From positions 1 through 64,000 of the IMG/VR virus record IMGVR_UViG_3300044618_002471: DNA of 64,000 nucleotides, one strand, 5' to 3'. Each line of letters opens with the position of its first letter. Within the stretch, counting starts at the first letter, position 1. The notes beneath the pieces were generated by a model. That model was not told the DNA's origin. It searched no databases and saw only the letters and a list, made by a program, of their open reading frames with translations. The DNA is from a virus. This document shows positions 44,674 through 52,011 of the stretch, in pieces. A program made the translations under genes and the position numbers.

Positions 44674-47318
44674 TAGCTACAAGATATTTGGTCTAAACAA
44701 TTATTTGTTATGTTCGAAGAACCTGAACTTCCGCCTTGTATTGTTTGACAAGCTTCTAAAATAACAGGTCCTGTAACCTCAGTACCTGCTTGACGACAAA
44801 AACAAGCTGTTGATGTTGAAGGTATACCGGTATTTGCGGGTACAGTAATTTGAGCCGGATTACCATCACAATCGGTATAAAAAGCGGTACTTTGGAATCC
44901 TGAAATTGTTTTAACTGCGGTACATTGACAATTAGAAGTTGGTGAAGGACCACCTTCTGGGTTTGTACCACCTCCTGGATTTGTACCTTCAGTACCTCCA
45001 CCAGAGCCTCCCGAAGATGAATTAATAATTAAACCATCTTCTCCATAACATTGAACGATTTCGGTAATAAAACAATCTGTTACAGTCACAATATATACAA
45101 ATTCAGGTTCTGATAAAATATTTACATTGCCTGGGGTCACAAAGTATTTACCATTAGTTATATCACAATCACAAGGATTGTTAACCACTTGAGAATATAT
45201 TTGAGAGCCTATTGATAAACTAATTACTCTTCTTGGGGTTGCACCAGCGGTTTGAGGATTTATTACCTCATTATATAAATCTGAATAAATATCACAAATT
45301 TCTTGGTTTGATAAACTATTGGTTATTATAGGTGGTGTTGTACCAAACGAGTTATAAAAATTTAATTGAATTAAATTAGTCGGAAGAGTACATGGAACGT
45401 CACCAATACATGCAGTACAATTAGTATAAAGAGTAGTACCGACTTCAGTAAAATAATTTCCTTGAAATACTACAATATCGTCAGTAGTATTTTGAGGTAT
45501 TGAAGTTGATGTACCTTGATATGACCAACAGTTGTTTAACGTAATATTATAGAATGTTTGTTGGACCACAGTTGTAAATCCGGGTGATGTTTGGTAAATA
45601 TAGTTTTGTGGGCCAACTATATCGTTACATAATTTATAAATATAGTAAGTAACTTGTGGTGTATACGGGATAAAAGATACATTAATACAACTTTGTATTT
45701 GTGAAGTACCTACGTCATTAAATCCGAAGTTGAAATACTCTGTTATAGTATATGGATAAGTATTATCAATACTATGAACCAAACCATCTCCATCAATAAT
45801 ATACATTTGACCATTATCAACAAATAAACTTAAATGTAATAGACCTGGATAAACGTAAGAATATTGAGGTATTTGTATATCCACTTCAGGTGAACCACCC
45901 GAAGGGTAATTAAATTGGGAAATAAATACGTCGTTATCAATATCCCTCGTAAAAAGTATTAGTTTATTGTTAGTTGTTAATATCAAATCCCCAGCAGGTA
46001 TCCTATCAATTGGAAGGTCGAATAAAAAATTAACGTTTGATGTGTCTATATTATTATTAGAATTTAAATTTATTCTCATAATTCTAATAGGTAGGTCGTT
46101 TGACCATCCTGAACTGTTGACACTGTAGAGTTCCCAACTAAGTAGTGTAGTATCGTTAATCGCAAAAAGGCCATCACCAACACGGGCGAATGATGAAGTT
46201 ATATTTATTTCTCTTACAAAGGTCGAAGAAAACGGACATGATGAAATATTATATTCTCTAATATTGTTAAAAACACTTGTGAAAACTTTGTTTGTGGTGT
46301 GAGCAATATCCCATCTTACACCAACATTAGAAAATGGTAATGGTTGGTAGGAGAATGAACCCAAGTCTAAAGTATATATTTGCTGAGAGTCAGAAGAAAT
46401 ATATATAACTGAACACAAAGGAAAACAAAGACCACCTGATGGAGTCACAGTGGGTGTTGGGGTTAAAGTAGGTGTAGGTGTCGGAGTTAGAGTGCCCGCA
46501 TTAAAACATAAATTACATTGACCTAAGTTTGAATAACCAATTGGACCAACCTGTAATGTTATTTGGTTTCCGGCTTGATTATTTGAATCTAAACCCAAAT
46601 AAGTTACACATCTATAAACACCATCAACTAATCCTTCAAATATCATAAATTGACTAAAATCACCACCTGATGGGTTAGTCACACTACTTGATGTTCTATA
46701 AATAAAACCGGTACTACAATCTTGGAATTGTCTACTTACTGGACAAGATATAACTGAATTGACTGTTGTAAATGTAACATCACCATTGAAACTACAACTA
46801 ATTACTGGAGCTCTGTTTCTTTGTGCGACTGTTTTAGGTGTTGGAGTTATTGTAGGTGTTGGGGTTGGAGAAATATAAGAAACACTTGCGGAAACACCTA
46901 TAAACGGACAAAAATTTGTAATTGTGACGGATGGTGTTATGGTAGGAGTTCTTGTCATTGTCGGAGTTACCGACGGCGTGTTTGTAATATTTATGGCAAA
47001 AATTGCATCAAAACTTAAATTACCGCAACCTATAGTCTGAGTTGGAGTTGGAGTTGCGCATACCGTTGCATTAACATATGATGTAGACAAATCAGGACAA
47101 AGGCCGCTATATGGGTATTTTCCTTGTAAAAAACATGAACCACCCAACGTGTCTGATAAACACCAAAGACTACCCGTAAAATATATGTAATATCCATTCG
47201 TACCCCCAACAAAATAATCTCTAAGATTATAAGTTCCTGATTGGGTATAGTTGTCATCAAGAGTTGAAAATCCTGTGTTACTTATACAATAATAATCATT
47301 AGCACAATATACCGCCAT
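44673..47318 (-). CDS. Tail fibre with propeller-like domain and cysteine-rich modules
   Basis: The 881-residue product starts with a Cys/Tyr/Gly-rich module ('YCANDYYCISNTGFS', 'WCLSDTLGGSCFLQGKYPYS'). Short Thr/Pro linkers and a disulfide-type module (about 168-275) follow. The shared propeller-like domain covers about 298-555 ('WDIAHTTNKVFTSVFN', 'GDLILTTNNKLILF', 'VHSIDNTYPYTIT'). A further Cys module ('NNCWSYQGTSTSIPQ', 'YTNCTACIGDVPC') precedes a Gly/Ser-rich tail ending in a cysteine-rich segment. It starts one base after the 71-residue gene upstream and overlaps the next gene by one base. A second fibre role is inferred. Confidence 0.72.
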   Translation of the reverse strand: MAVYCANDYYCISNTGFSTLDDNYTQSGTYNLRDYFVGGTNGYYIYFTGSLWCLSDTLGGSCFLQGKYPYSGLCPDLSTSYVNATVCATPTPTQTIGCGNLSFDAIFAINITNTPSVTPTMTRTPTITPSVTITNFCPFIGVSASVSYISPTPTPTITPTPKTVAQRNRAPVISCSFNGDVTFTTVNSVISCPVSRQFQDCSTGFIYRTSSSVTNPSGGDFSQFMIFEGLVDGVYRCVTYLGLDSNNQAGNQITLQVGPIGYSNLGQCNLCFNAGTLTPTPTPTLTPTPTVTPSGGLCFPLCSVIYISSDSQQIYTLDLGSFSYQPLPFSNVGVRWDIAHTTNKVFTSVFNNIREYNISSCPFSSTFVREINITSSFARVGDGLFAINDTTLLSWELYSVNSSGWSNDLPIRIMRINLNSNNNIDTSNVNFLFDLPIDRIPAGDLILTTNNKLILFTRDIDNDVFISQFNYPSGGSPEVDIQIPQYSYVYPGLLHLSLFVDNGQMYIIDGDGLVHSIDNTYPYTITEYFNFGFNDVGTSQIQSCINVSFIPYTPQVTYYIYKLCNDIVGPQNYIYQTSPGFTTVVQQTFYNITLNNCWSYQGTSTSIPQNTTDDIVVFQGNYFTEVGTTLYTNCTACIGDVPCTLPTNLIQLNFYNSFGTTPPIITNSLSNQEICDIYSDLYNEVINPQTAGATPRRVISLSIGSQIYSQVVNNPCDCDITNGKYFVTPGNVNILSEPEFVYIVTVTDCFITEIVQCYGEDGLIINSSSGGSGGGTEGTNPGGGTNPEGGPSPTSNCQCTAVKTISGFQSTAFYTDCDGNPAQITVPANTGIPSTSTACFCRQAGTEVTGPVILEACQTIQGGSSGSSNITNNCLDQISCS

Positions 47319-47319
47319 T

Positions 47320-47535
47320 CTACAGAGTTAAATTTGTTGAAGTCTCACATCCGTTATCATCAACAATTCTCAAATTAACATCAGGTAATTTCATGAAAAT
47401 TTTAGGTATTTCAAATTCATATGGTGCGGATGTTATTGTATCAATGTATATACAAGTGGTAATTGGATTATCACAAACGTAAACATTGAATGGTGAGGTA
47501 CCTGAAACGTCATTTATAGTTATGGCAACGGACAT
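47320..47535 (-). CDS. Small protein homologous to fibre N-terminal attachment domain
   Basis: The 71-residue protein aligns along its whole length with residues 1-75 of the 1094-residue fibre. Both share an ITxxDxSG start, PFNxxVCD, a Cys-x-x-I-x-T-x-T stretch, an I/L-P pair and DN-x-C-x-T near the end. It is a free-standing copy of the presumed fibre attachment domain and is the first gene of the minus-strand cassette. It could be an adaptor, an assembly competitor or a fibre remnant with its body lost. Its stop is one base from the next start, so it is cotranslated. Confidence 0.7.
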   Translation of the reverse strand: MSVAITINDVSGTSPFNVYVCDNPITTCIYIDTITSAPYEFEIPKIFMKLPDVNLRIVDDNGCETSTNLTL

Positions 47536-47551
47536 TACTTATTTTTATTTC

Positions 47552-47559
47552 AATAAATA
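47552..47559 (-). promoter_or_regulatory. Late-promoter-like element TATTTATT (minus strand) heading the fibre cassette
   Basis: The minus-strand TATTTATT lies 16 bases upstream of the first gene of the cassette, in the divergent gap shared with the primase promoter. It pairs a late-type signal leftward with a sigma-70-like signal rightward. Confidence 0.45.
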
Positions 47560-47584
47560 TAATACCGACCCAAAACTTGTGAAG

Positions 47585-47613
47585 TTGACATCAACTAATT
47601 TGTACCTTATTTT
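47585..47613 (+). promoter_or_regulatory. Sigma-70-like promoter for the primase operon
   Basis: TTGACA (47585-47590), a 17-base spacer and TATTTT (47608-47613) have the same geometry as the SSB promoter at 3647. In the Bacteroidetes reading it is TTG, 20 bases, then TATTTTTA, one base from TAnnTTTG. The extended -10 ends only a few bases before the primase ATG. Confidence 0.55.
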
Positions 47614-47619
47614 TACCTG

Positions 47620-48522
47620 ATGTCCGATGAAAAAGAAATATTGGTTGAATTACTCCGAGAAATTCTTGGAGATGAAAAGATGCACTATGAACACAGAGGA
47701 CAAATATCATTCAACTGTCCCCTCTGCGACGAGGACAGAAACAAGGGTAATTTAGAGGTAAACTATCTTCAACACGTATATAAATGTTGGAGTTGTTCTG
47801 AAACCAACGGCATGCACGGGCCGCTTGGAAAACTAATCGACAACTACGGAAACAAGAAACATAAAAAGGTTTATAAACTTTTTCAACCCGAAGATTTAAA
47901 ACCTAAGGAGAAACCAAAACAAAAGTTAAGGTTACCTGAAAGTTTTGTTTTATTTAAAGATTCAAACCCAGTCTATCCGGTATATAAACAAGCATACAAC
48001 TACCTGAAAAACAGAGGAATAACCGATGAGATTATTGAAAGATATTCAATAGGGTTTTGTGATAACGGAAGTCATGCTGGTAGGATTATTGTACCATCAT
48101 ATGATATTGAGGGTGAATTGAATTATTATATTGCAAGGAGTTGGGACCCAAAGTCACGAGCCAAATACAAAAATCCCCAAGCTGAAAAGGATAAGATAAT
48201 CTTTAACCAACATTTAATTGATTGGAAAAAGGATGTTTATCTTGTTGAGGGGGTGTTTGATGGATTCTTTTTACCAAATAGTATTCCGATGCTTGGTAAA
48301 CATATGTCAGAGTTATTGTTTAATACCTTATACGATAAGGTTAATAATAATATAATAATAGCTCTTGATGGTGACGCATGGGACAATGCTGTTAAATTGT
48401 ACCGTGAGTTAAATGGGGGTAAATTATACGGAAAAATAAAAATTATTCATCTACCCAAAGATAAGGACGTATGTGATTTGAGGGGACAGATAGATGAATA
48501 TTATGTACAAATAAAGGATTAA
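47620..48522 (+). CDS. DNA primase, DnaG/gp61-like
   Basis: The 300-residue protein has an N-terminal zinc ribbon with Cys33, Cys36, Cys56 and Cys59 ('FNCPLC' and 'YKCWSC') and a TOPRIM catalytic core. The core shows 'YLVEGVFDGFFLPN' near residue 207 and 'IIIALDGDAWDNAV' near 246. Between them lies the 'YSIGFCDNGSHAGRIIVPSY' segment typical of primase cores. It would lay RNA primers at the fork with the DnaB-type helicase. It is the first gene of a plus-strand operon of nucleases and lies back to back with the fibre cassette. T4 gp61 is 342 residues, so the size is similar. Confidence 0.92.
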   Translation: MSDEKEILVELLREILGDEKMHYEHRGQISFNCPLCDEDRNKGNLEVNYLQHVYKCWSCSETNGMHGPLGKLIDNYGNKKHKKVYKLFQPEDLKPKEKPKQKLRLPESFVLFKDSNPVYPVYKQAYNYLKNRGITDEIIERYSIGFCDNGSHAGRIIVPSYDIEGELNYYIARSWDPKSRAKYKNPQAEKDKIIFNQHLIDWKKDVYLVEGVFDGFFLPNSIPMLGKHMSELLFNTLYDKVNNNIIIALDGDAWDNAVKLYRELNGGKLYGKIKIIHLPKDKDVCDLRGQIDEYYVQIKD

Positions 48523-48523
48523 T

Positions 48524-49378
48524 ATGAATTTAAAACAAACTGCAAAAGAAATTAGAGAAATATTAGATAAACGACGTAAAGATATTGAGTTAACTTTTAT
48601 TGAGGAAGAACACAAATATTTTATGAAAGGATTGGATGGTGAGGTCAGGAGTGATTTTCCTTCGGTGTCCAAATTGTTAAAAAAGTTCTACGAGGAGTTT
48701 CCTGCTGAGGAGATATCATTAAAGAAAGCCAAAGGTGATGTAGTAGAACAACAAAGACTACTTGCGGAATGGAAAGCGGCTGGCGATTACTCAACTAACA
48801 TGGGTAGTAGAGTCCACTACTTTTTGGAGAAAAAGATACTTGAAATGTATGAGTATGATAAAGATGTTAGGGTTCCTGATTTTGATTGTGATTTCACACA
48901 AATTTTAAAGGGTGATAGTATGATTAATGCCGGTACTAACTACCTAAAACTTATGAAAGAAAGAGGTGGTGAACTTTTGGATACTGAGATTGTTTTAGGA
49001 GACCCAGGACTTGGATATGTGGGTCAACCCGATAAAGTTTGGTTGATTGAGGGTAAAGATAAAAAGAGTATAGGATTAATCATAACTGATTGGAAAACTA
49101 ATAAGCCAAAGAATTTCGAGGAGAACCAATTTACAAAAAGAATGAAGGTTCCCTTCCAAAAACATCCTGACAATGCGTTAGGTCACTACTTCCTCCAACT
49201 ACCATTTTATGGAAAATTACTTAAGGAAATGTTAAAAGGGTCAAAGTATGAGGATATTAACTTTTTTGGTTGTATCATTGTGCTACTAAAAGAAAATTCC
49301 GATTTTGAAGAGTTTAGAGTACCTAAAGATGTTATTGATACGGTATTTTCTATGAATATGAAACAATATTTATCTTAA
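48524..49378 (+). CDS. PD-(D/E)XK superfamily nuclease, RecB/Cas4-like
   Basis: The 284-residue product shows the RecB-type nuclease pattern. There is an early 'SVSKLLKKFYEEFP' segment, the helix 'NMGSRVHYFLEKKI', the acidic strand 'GYVGQPDKVWLI' (first catalytic Asp) and the core 'IITDWKTNKPKN' (Asp, then Trp-Lys). A later helix 'HYFLQLPFYGKLLKEM' also fits. It would process DNA ends during replication, recombination or host DNA breakdown. It starts 1 base after the primase stop. No helicase domain is fused. Confidence 0.82.
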   Translation: MNLKQTAKEIREILDKRRKDIELTFIEEEHKYFMKGLDGEVRSDFPSVSKLLKKFYEEFPAEEISLKKAKGDVVEQQRLLAEWKAAGDYSTNMGSRVHYFLEKKILEMYEYDKDVRVPDFDCDFTQILKGDSMINAGTNYLKLMKERGGELLDTEIVLGDPGLGYVGQPDKVWLIEGKDKKSIGLIITDWKTNKPKNFEENQFTKRMKVPFQKHPDNALGHYFLQLPFYGKLLKEMLKGSKYEDINFFGCIIVLLKENSDFEEFRVPKDVIDTVFSMNMKQYLS

Positions 49379-49396
49379 CACTAAAAAATAAACGCT

Positions 49397-49933
49397 ATGA
49401 AAAACTTATTAATTTTATTTTCACTTATTTTAACAATTTTTATTTACGCTCAAGTAACTCATAAAAATCCGGATTGTAAACCTAAAACAAATGCGGAAAA
49501 AATGTATGAATCAATATTAATACATGCGGACTCGTTTGATGTTCCGTTATATATTGCATTTAATGTGGCTCGGTTGGAGACAGGTTATTTAGGTCCTAAC
49601 CATAAAAATTATAACCACAAACAAGTATCTAAAGCCGGTGCGGTTGGACCAATGCAAATTATGCCACAATACGCTTCGTTTTTTGCAGGGTTTCCGGTCA
49701 ATAAAAAAGAACTAAAAGATAACATTGATTTGAATGTTTATATATCAATGAAACTTTTGGCTCAACACTTTAAAAAATATGGAAATTGGAAAAAAGTATT
49801 GGGTGCCTATAACACAGGTAGACCAATTATAAATGATTACGCCAAAAAAGGTGTTAAACCAGATTATTTGAAATACTGGATACCTAATCCTGTCGAAAGA
49901 GATACTATTGAGTTTTTAACAATCAAAGGATAG
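49397..49933 (+). CDS. Secreted lytic transglycosylase-like lysin
   Basis: The 178-residue protein begins with a signal peptide (MKNLLILFSLILTIFIYA, then Q) of Bacteroidetes type, cleaved before glutamine. The mature part is an SLT/goose-lysozyme fold, with catalytic Glu in 'NVARLETGYLGP', then 'GAVGPMQIMPQYA', 'LNVYISMKLLAQHF' and 'YGNWKKVLGAYNTG'. It would cleave peptidoglycan glycan strands after Sec export, so it can act without a holin. It lies between the RecB-like nuclease and a zinc-ribbon gene, away from the other lysis-type genes. Confidence 0.88.
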   Translation: MKNLLILFSLILTIFIYAQVTHKNPDCKPKTNAEKMYESILIHADSFDVPLYIAFNVARLETGYLGPNHKNYNHKQVSKAGAVGPMQIMPQYASFFAGFPVNKKELKDNIDLNVYISMKLLAQHFKKYGNWKKVLGAYNTGRPIINDYAKKGVKPDYLKYWIPNPVERDTIEFLTIKG

Positions 49934-49979
49934 GTACTTGATTGTTCGGTTTTTGTTTAGTATGTTTTCATAAAAAAAT

Positions 49980-50204
49980 ATGGAAGATTTATTACCGAAA
50001 ATTGATTTGAAAACACAACCTACTGAGGTTTGTGAAAGTTGTGGAAGTGAGTATTTTAAGGAAGTCGTTTTAATTAAAAGGGTGTCTAAGCTCTACACAG
50101 GTAGTTCTGAAGACACCCTTGTTCCTTTTCCTACATACATGTGTGAAAAGTGTGGTCACGTTAACAAAGAATTTGCTTTATTTGATAAAGGAACTCAACT
50201 ATGA
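49980..50204 (+). CDS. Small zinc-ribbon protein
   Basis: The 74-residue protein has two CxxC knuckles, 'VCESCGSEY' and 'MCEKCGHVN', separated by about 34 residues that include a basic strand. This is a classic zinc ribbon of the kind that binds nucleic acid or recruits polymerase. Its stop overlaps the start of the gp47-like gene (ATGA). It might be an accessory of that nuclease or a transcription factor; neither is shown by sequence. Confidence 0.75.
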   Translation: MEDLLPKIDLKTQPTEVCESCGSEYFKEVVLIKRVSKLYTGSSEDTLVPFPTYMCEKCGHVNKEFALFDKGTQL

Positions 50205-50980
50205 TAAAAAAACTAATACACTTTAGTGACCTACACGTTAGGTTATTTAAGGACCATAACCTATACCGAAGTATATTGGAAGAGGCATTTAGTCAGTGGA
50301 GGAAAATTAATCCTGATAGAATTGTTTTTACTGGTGATTTAGTTCATAGTAAAAACCAAATGACACCTGAACTCGTTGAGTTCATTGCATGGGTGATAAC
50401 TGAGTGTTCAAAAATTGCAAAAACTATTTTGATACCTGGTAATCACGACTTCTTAGAAAATAATATGGAAAGATTGGATGCGTTAACACCCGTTGTTGAT
50501 TCATTGAAAAATGATATGGTGGTTTACTACAAAAATAGAGGGGTTTATCAAGATGCAAATATTGATTGGTGTGTTTATTCACTTATGGACCATAACATTC
50601 CACCCGATATTACTAAAAACGATAGAAAGAAAATTGGATTGTTCCATGGACCAGTCCAAGGGTTGACAACCGATGTTGGATACAAGTTTGATAGTGGATT
50701 TGAATCAGATAAGTTTGATGGTTGTGACCTTGTTCTGTGTGGTGATATCCATAAGAGACAGGTGTTTAACATACCTGGGGGTAAGAAGGCTTACATGATT
50801 GGTTCAACTATTCAACAAAACTTTGGTGAAACAATTGAAAAACACGGATATGGTATATATGATGTGGAAAATGACAAATACGATTTTGTTAATTTGGTAA
50901 ATCCAAAACCTTTCATATCATTCAAATTAAATTCTTATGACCAAATAATTGATGGAACAGAAAAACTCCTTAACTATTAA
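50201..50980 (+). CDS. Recombination endonuclease subunit, gp47/SbcD/Mre11-like
   Basis: The 259-residue protein has the calcineurin-like phosphoesterase motifs in order: 'HFSDLHVR' near residue 7, 'FTGDLVHSKNQ' near 44, 'LIPGNHDFLENN' near 80 and 'LVLCGDIHKRQ' near 178. 'MIGSTIQQNFGE' follows. It pairs with the gp46-like ATPase at 52012 to resect double-strand ends and feed UvsX. T4 gp47 is 339 residues, so the C-terminal cap is reduced here. It overlaps the zinc-ribbon gene upstream and the coiled-coil gene downstream. Confidence 0.92.
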   Translation: MIKKLIHFSDLHVRLFKDHNLYRSILEEAFSQWRKINPDRIVFTGDLVHSKNQMTPELVEFIAWVITECSKIAKTILIPGNHDFLENNMERLDALTPVVDSLKNDMVVYYKNRGVYQDANIDWCVYSLMDHNIPPDITKNDRKKIGLFHGPVQGLTTDVGYKFDSGFESDKFDGCDLVLCGDIHKRQVFNIPGGKKAYMIGSTIQQNFGETIEKHGYGIYDVENDKYDFVNLVNPKPFISFKLNSYDQIIDGTEKLLNY

Positions 50981-51446
50981 TTTAAGTATTCAAGACCATA
51001 AGGACTTGATGACTTTTTGTGAGATAAATGAAATAAAGTTAGTTGATGACTTCGCAAGACTTTGTTTCAGAAAGGGGTATTATATAGAGAAGTATGGTTT
51101 ATTAAATCAAGGTCAATTACCTGAAGTTATTGACCGTGAATTGGAGAAAGAGGTTATTAAAGAAGTTATAGTTGAGAAGGAAGTTTTCATTGAAAAACCT
51201 GTTATTGACAATACAAAGATTGATGAGTTACAAAACGAAATTTATATTTTGAAAGGTAAACTTGAAAATCAAAAAGAAGTTGAATGTGGTAAATTACAGG
51301 AAACTTTGATGAACTTAAACAGACAACTAGGTGAAAAGAATGATGTGATAAAAGAATTAAGAAATAAGGTTGAGGACCTTGAAAATCTCACAAAAACTTC
51401 TTATGCTTTCTACATGAAAAGTTCAAATTTAAAAGATAGATTATAA
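50952..51446 (+). CDS. Coiled-coil protein, unknown function
   Basis: The 164-residue product starts at the ATG at 50952 inside the last 29 bases of the gp47-like gene; a TTG one codon earlier is possible. Residues about 10-50 look like a small globular helical domain ('LSIQDHKDLMTFCEINEIKL'). Residues about 60-150 are a Glu/Lys-rich coiled coil with 'EVIKEVIVEKEVFIEKP', a valine-rich repeat also seen in the 56129 gene. Lying between gp47 and gp46, it could be an accessory to that complex, but this is positional inference. Confidence 0.65.
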   Translation: MEQKNSLTINLSIQDHKDLMTFCEINEIKLVDDFARLCFRKGYYIEKYGLLNQGQLPEVIDRELEKEVIKEVIVEKEVFIEKPVIDNTKIDELQNEIYILKGKLENQKEVECGKLQETLMNLNRQLGEKNDVIKELRNKVEDLENLTKTSYAFYMKSSNLKDRL

Positions 51447-51458
51447 AACAAACAAAAA

Positions 51459-51803
51459 ATGATGACAACTTTAATTGCATGGTTCGTGTTGGCCTACGGG
51501 TTTTCCAACATTATGGTTTATGGTAGTATTTTCGAAGGATTTAGAACTACCATAAGTTTATTGGGAAATAGATTCTCAATATTTAAATTCTTCTCTGACC
51601 TATTGTCCTGTATGATGTGTACTTCTACATGGGTTGGATTTTTCTTGGGACTTGCCCTTATCTCCCCCTCTCATTACTTATTCTTAACTCCAAAATGGAT
51701 ATCATGGTTTTTCGACGGACTCATGGCTTCAGGGGCGGTATGGGCGATTAACTCAGTTGTTGAGTGGTTCGAAGAAAACAGACCAAAAACTAATCATTTA
51801 TAA
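51459..51803 (+). CDS. Small membrane protein
   Basis: The 114-residue product has hydrophobic segments at about residues 4-24, 50-75 and 85-103. A Cys pair lies in 'LLSCMMCTSTWVGFFLGLAL', a pattern reminiscent of the DUF1360 family of small membrane proteins. The C-terminus is hydrophilic. Two ATGs (51459, 51462) are adjacent. Role unknown; an effect on the host envelope is possible. Confidence 0.65.
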   Translation: MMTTLIAWFVLAYGFSNIMVYGSIFEGFRTTISLLGNRFSIFKFFSDLLSCMMCTSTWVGFFLGLALISPSHYLFLTPKWISWFFDGLMASGAVWAINSVVEWFEENRPKTNHL

Positions 51804-51813
51804 ATTTAATATT

Positions 51814-52008
51814 ATGCCAAAATCAAGAACTAGAAAAAATCACAAACAAAAGGTTGAAAATCGTAACAACCTACTCAAGGGTGTTCGACGTAAGATGGAA
51901 AAAGAATATACTGAAATGTTGGAAAAACAACTTCAGCAATATCAAGAACAAATGTCAGCCATGACAGAAGAGAACAACTCAGAAGTAGTTGACGTTACCC
52001 CACTTTAA
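51814..52008 (+). CDS. Small basic/coiled protein, unknown function
   Basis: The preferred ATG at 51814 gives a 64-residue protein that starts MPKSRTRKNHKQKVENRNNL, very basic, followed by a Gln/Glu-rich helix ('MLEKQLQQYQEQMSAMTEEN') and an acidic end. An in-frame extension to 51757 overlaps the membrane-protein gene and is unlikely. It is 3 bases upstream of the gp46-like gene. It may bind nucleic acid through its basic end; no family is recognised. Confidence 0.62.
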   Translation: MPKSRTRKNHKQKVENRNNLLKGVRRKMEKEYTEMLEKQLQQYQEQMSAMTEENNSEVVDVTPL

Positions 52009-52011
52009 TAT

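Noticed and set aside
28463-47535. Diversity-generating retroelement acting on the adhesins
   Set aside because: No reverse transcriptase gene and no template/variable repeat pair with adenine-biased change was found in the window.
37043-47619. Invertible DNA segment with terminal inverted repeats around the fibre cassette
   Set aside because: The two borders (37043-37074 and 47536-47619) show no shared inverted repeat by eye, and no invertase or recombinase of the Hin or tyrosine type lies nearby.
49934-49979. Possible small RNA or tRNA in the gap after the transglycosylase gene
   Set aside because: The 46-base gap is too short for a tRNA and shows no cloverleaf or stable hairpin.
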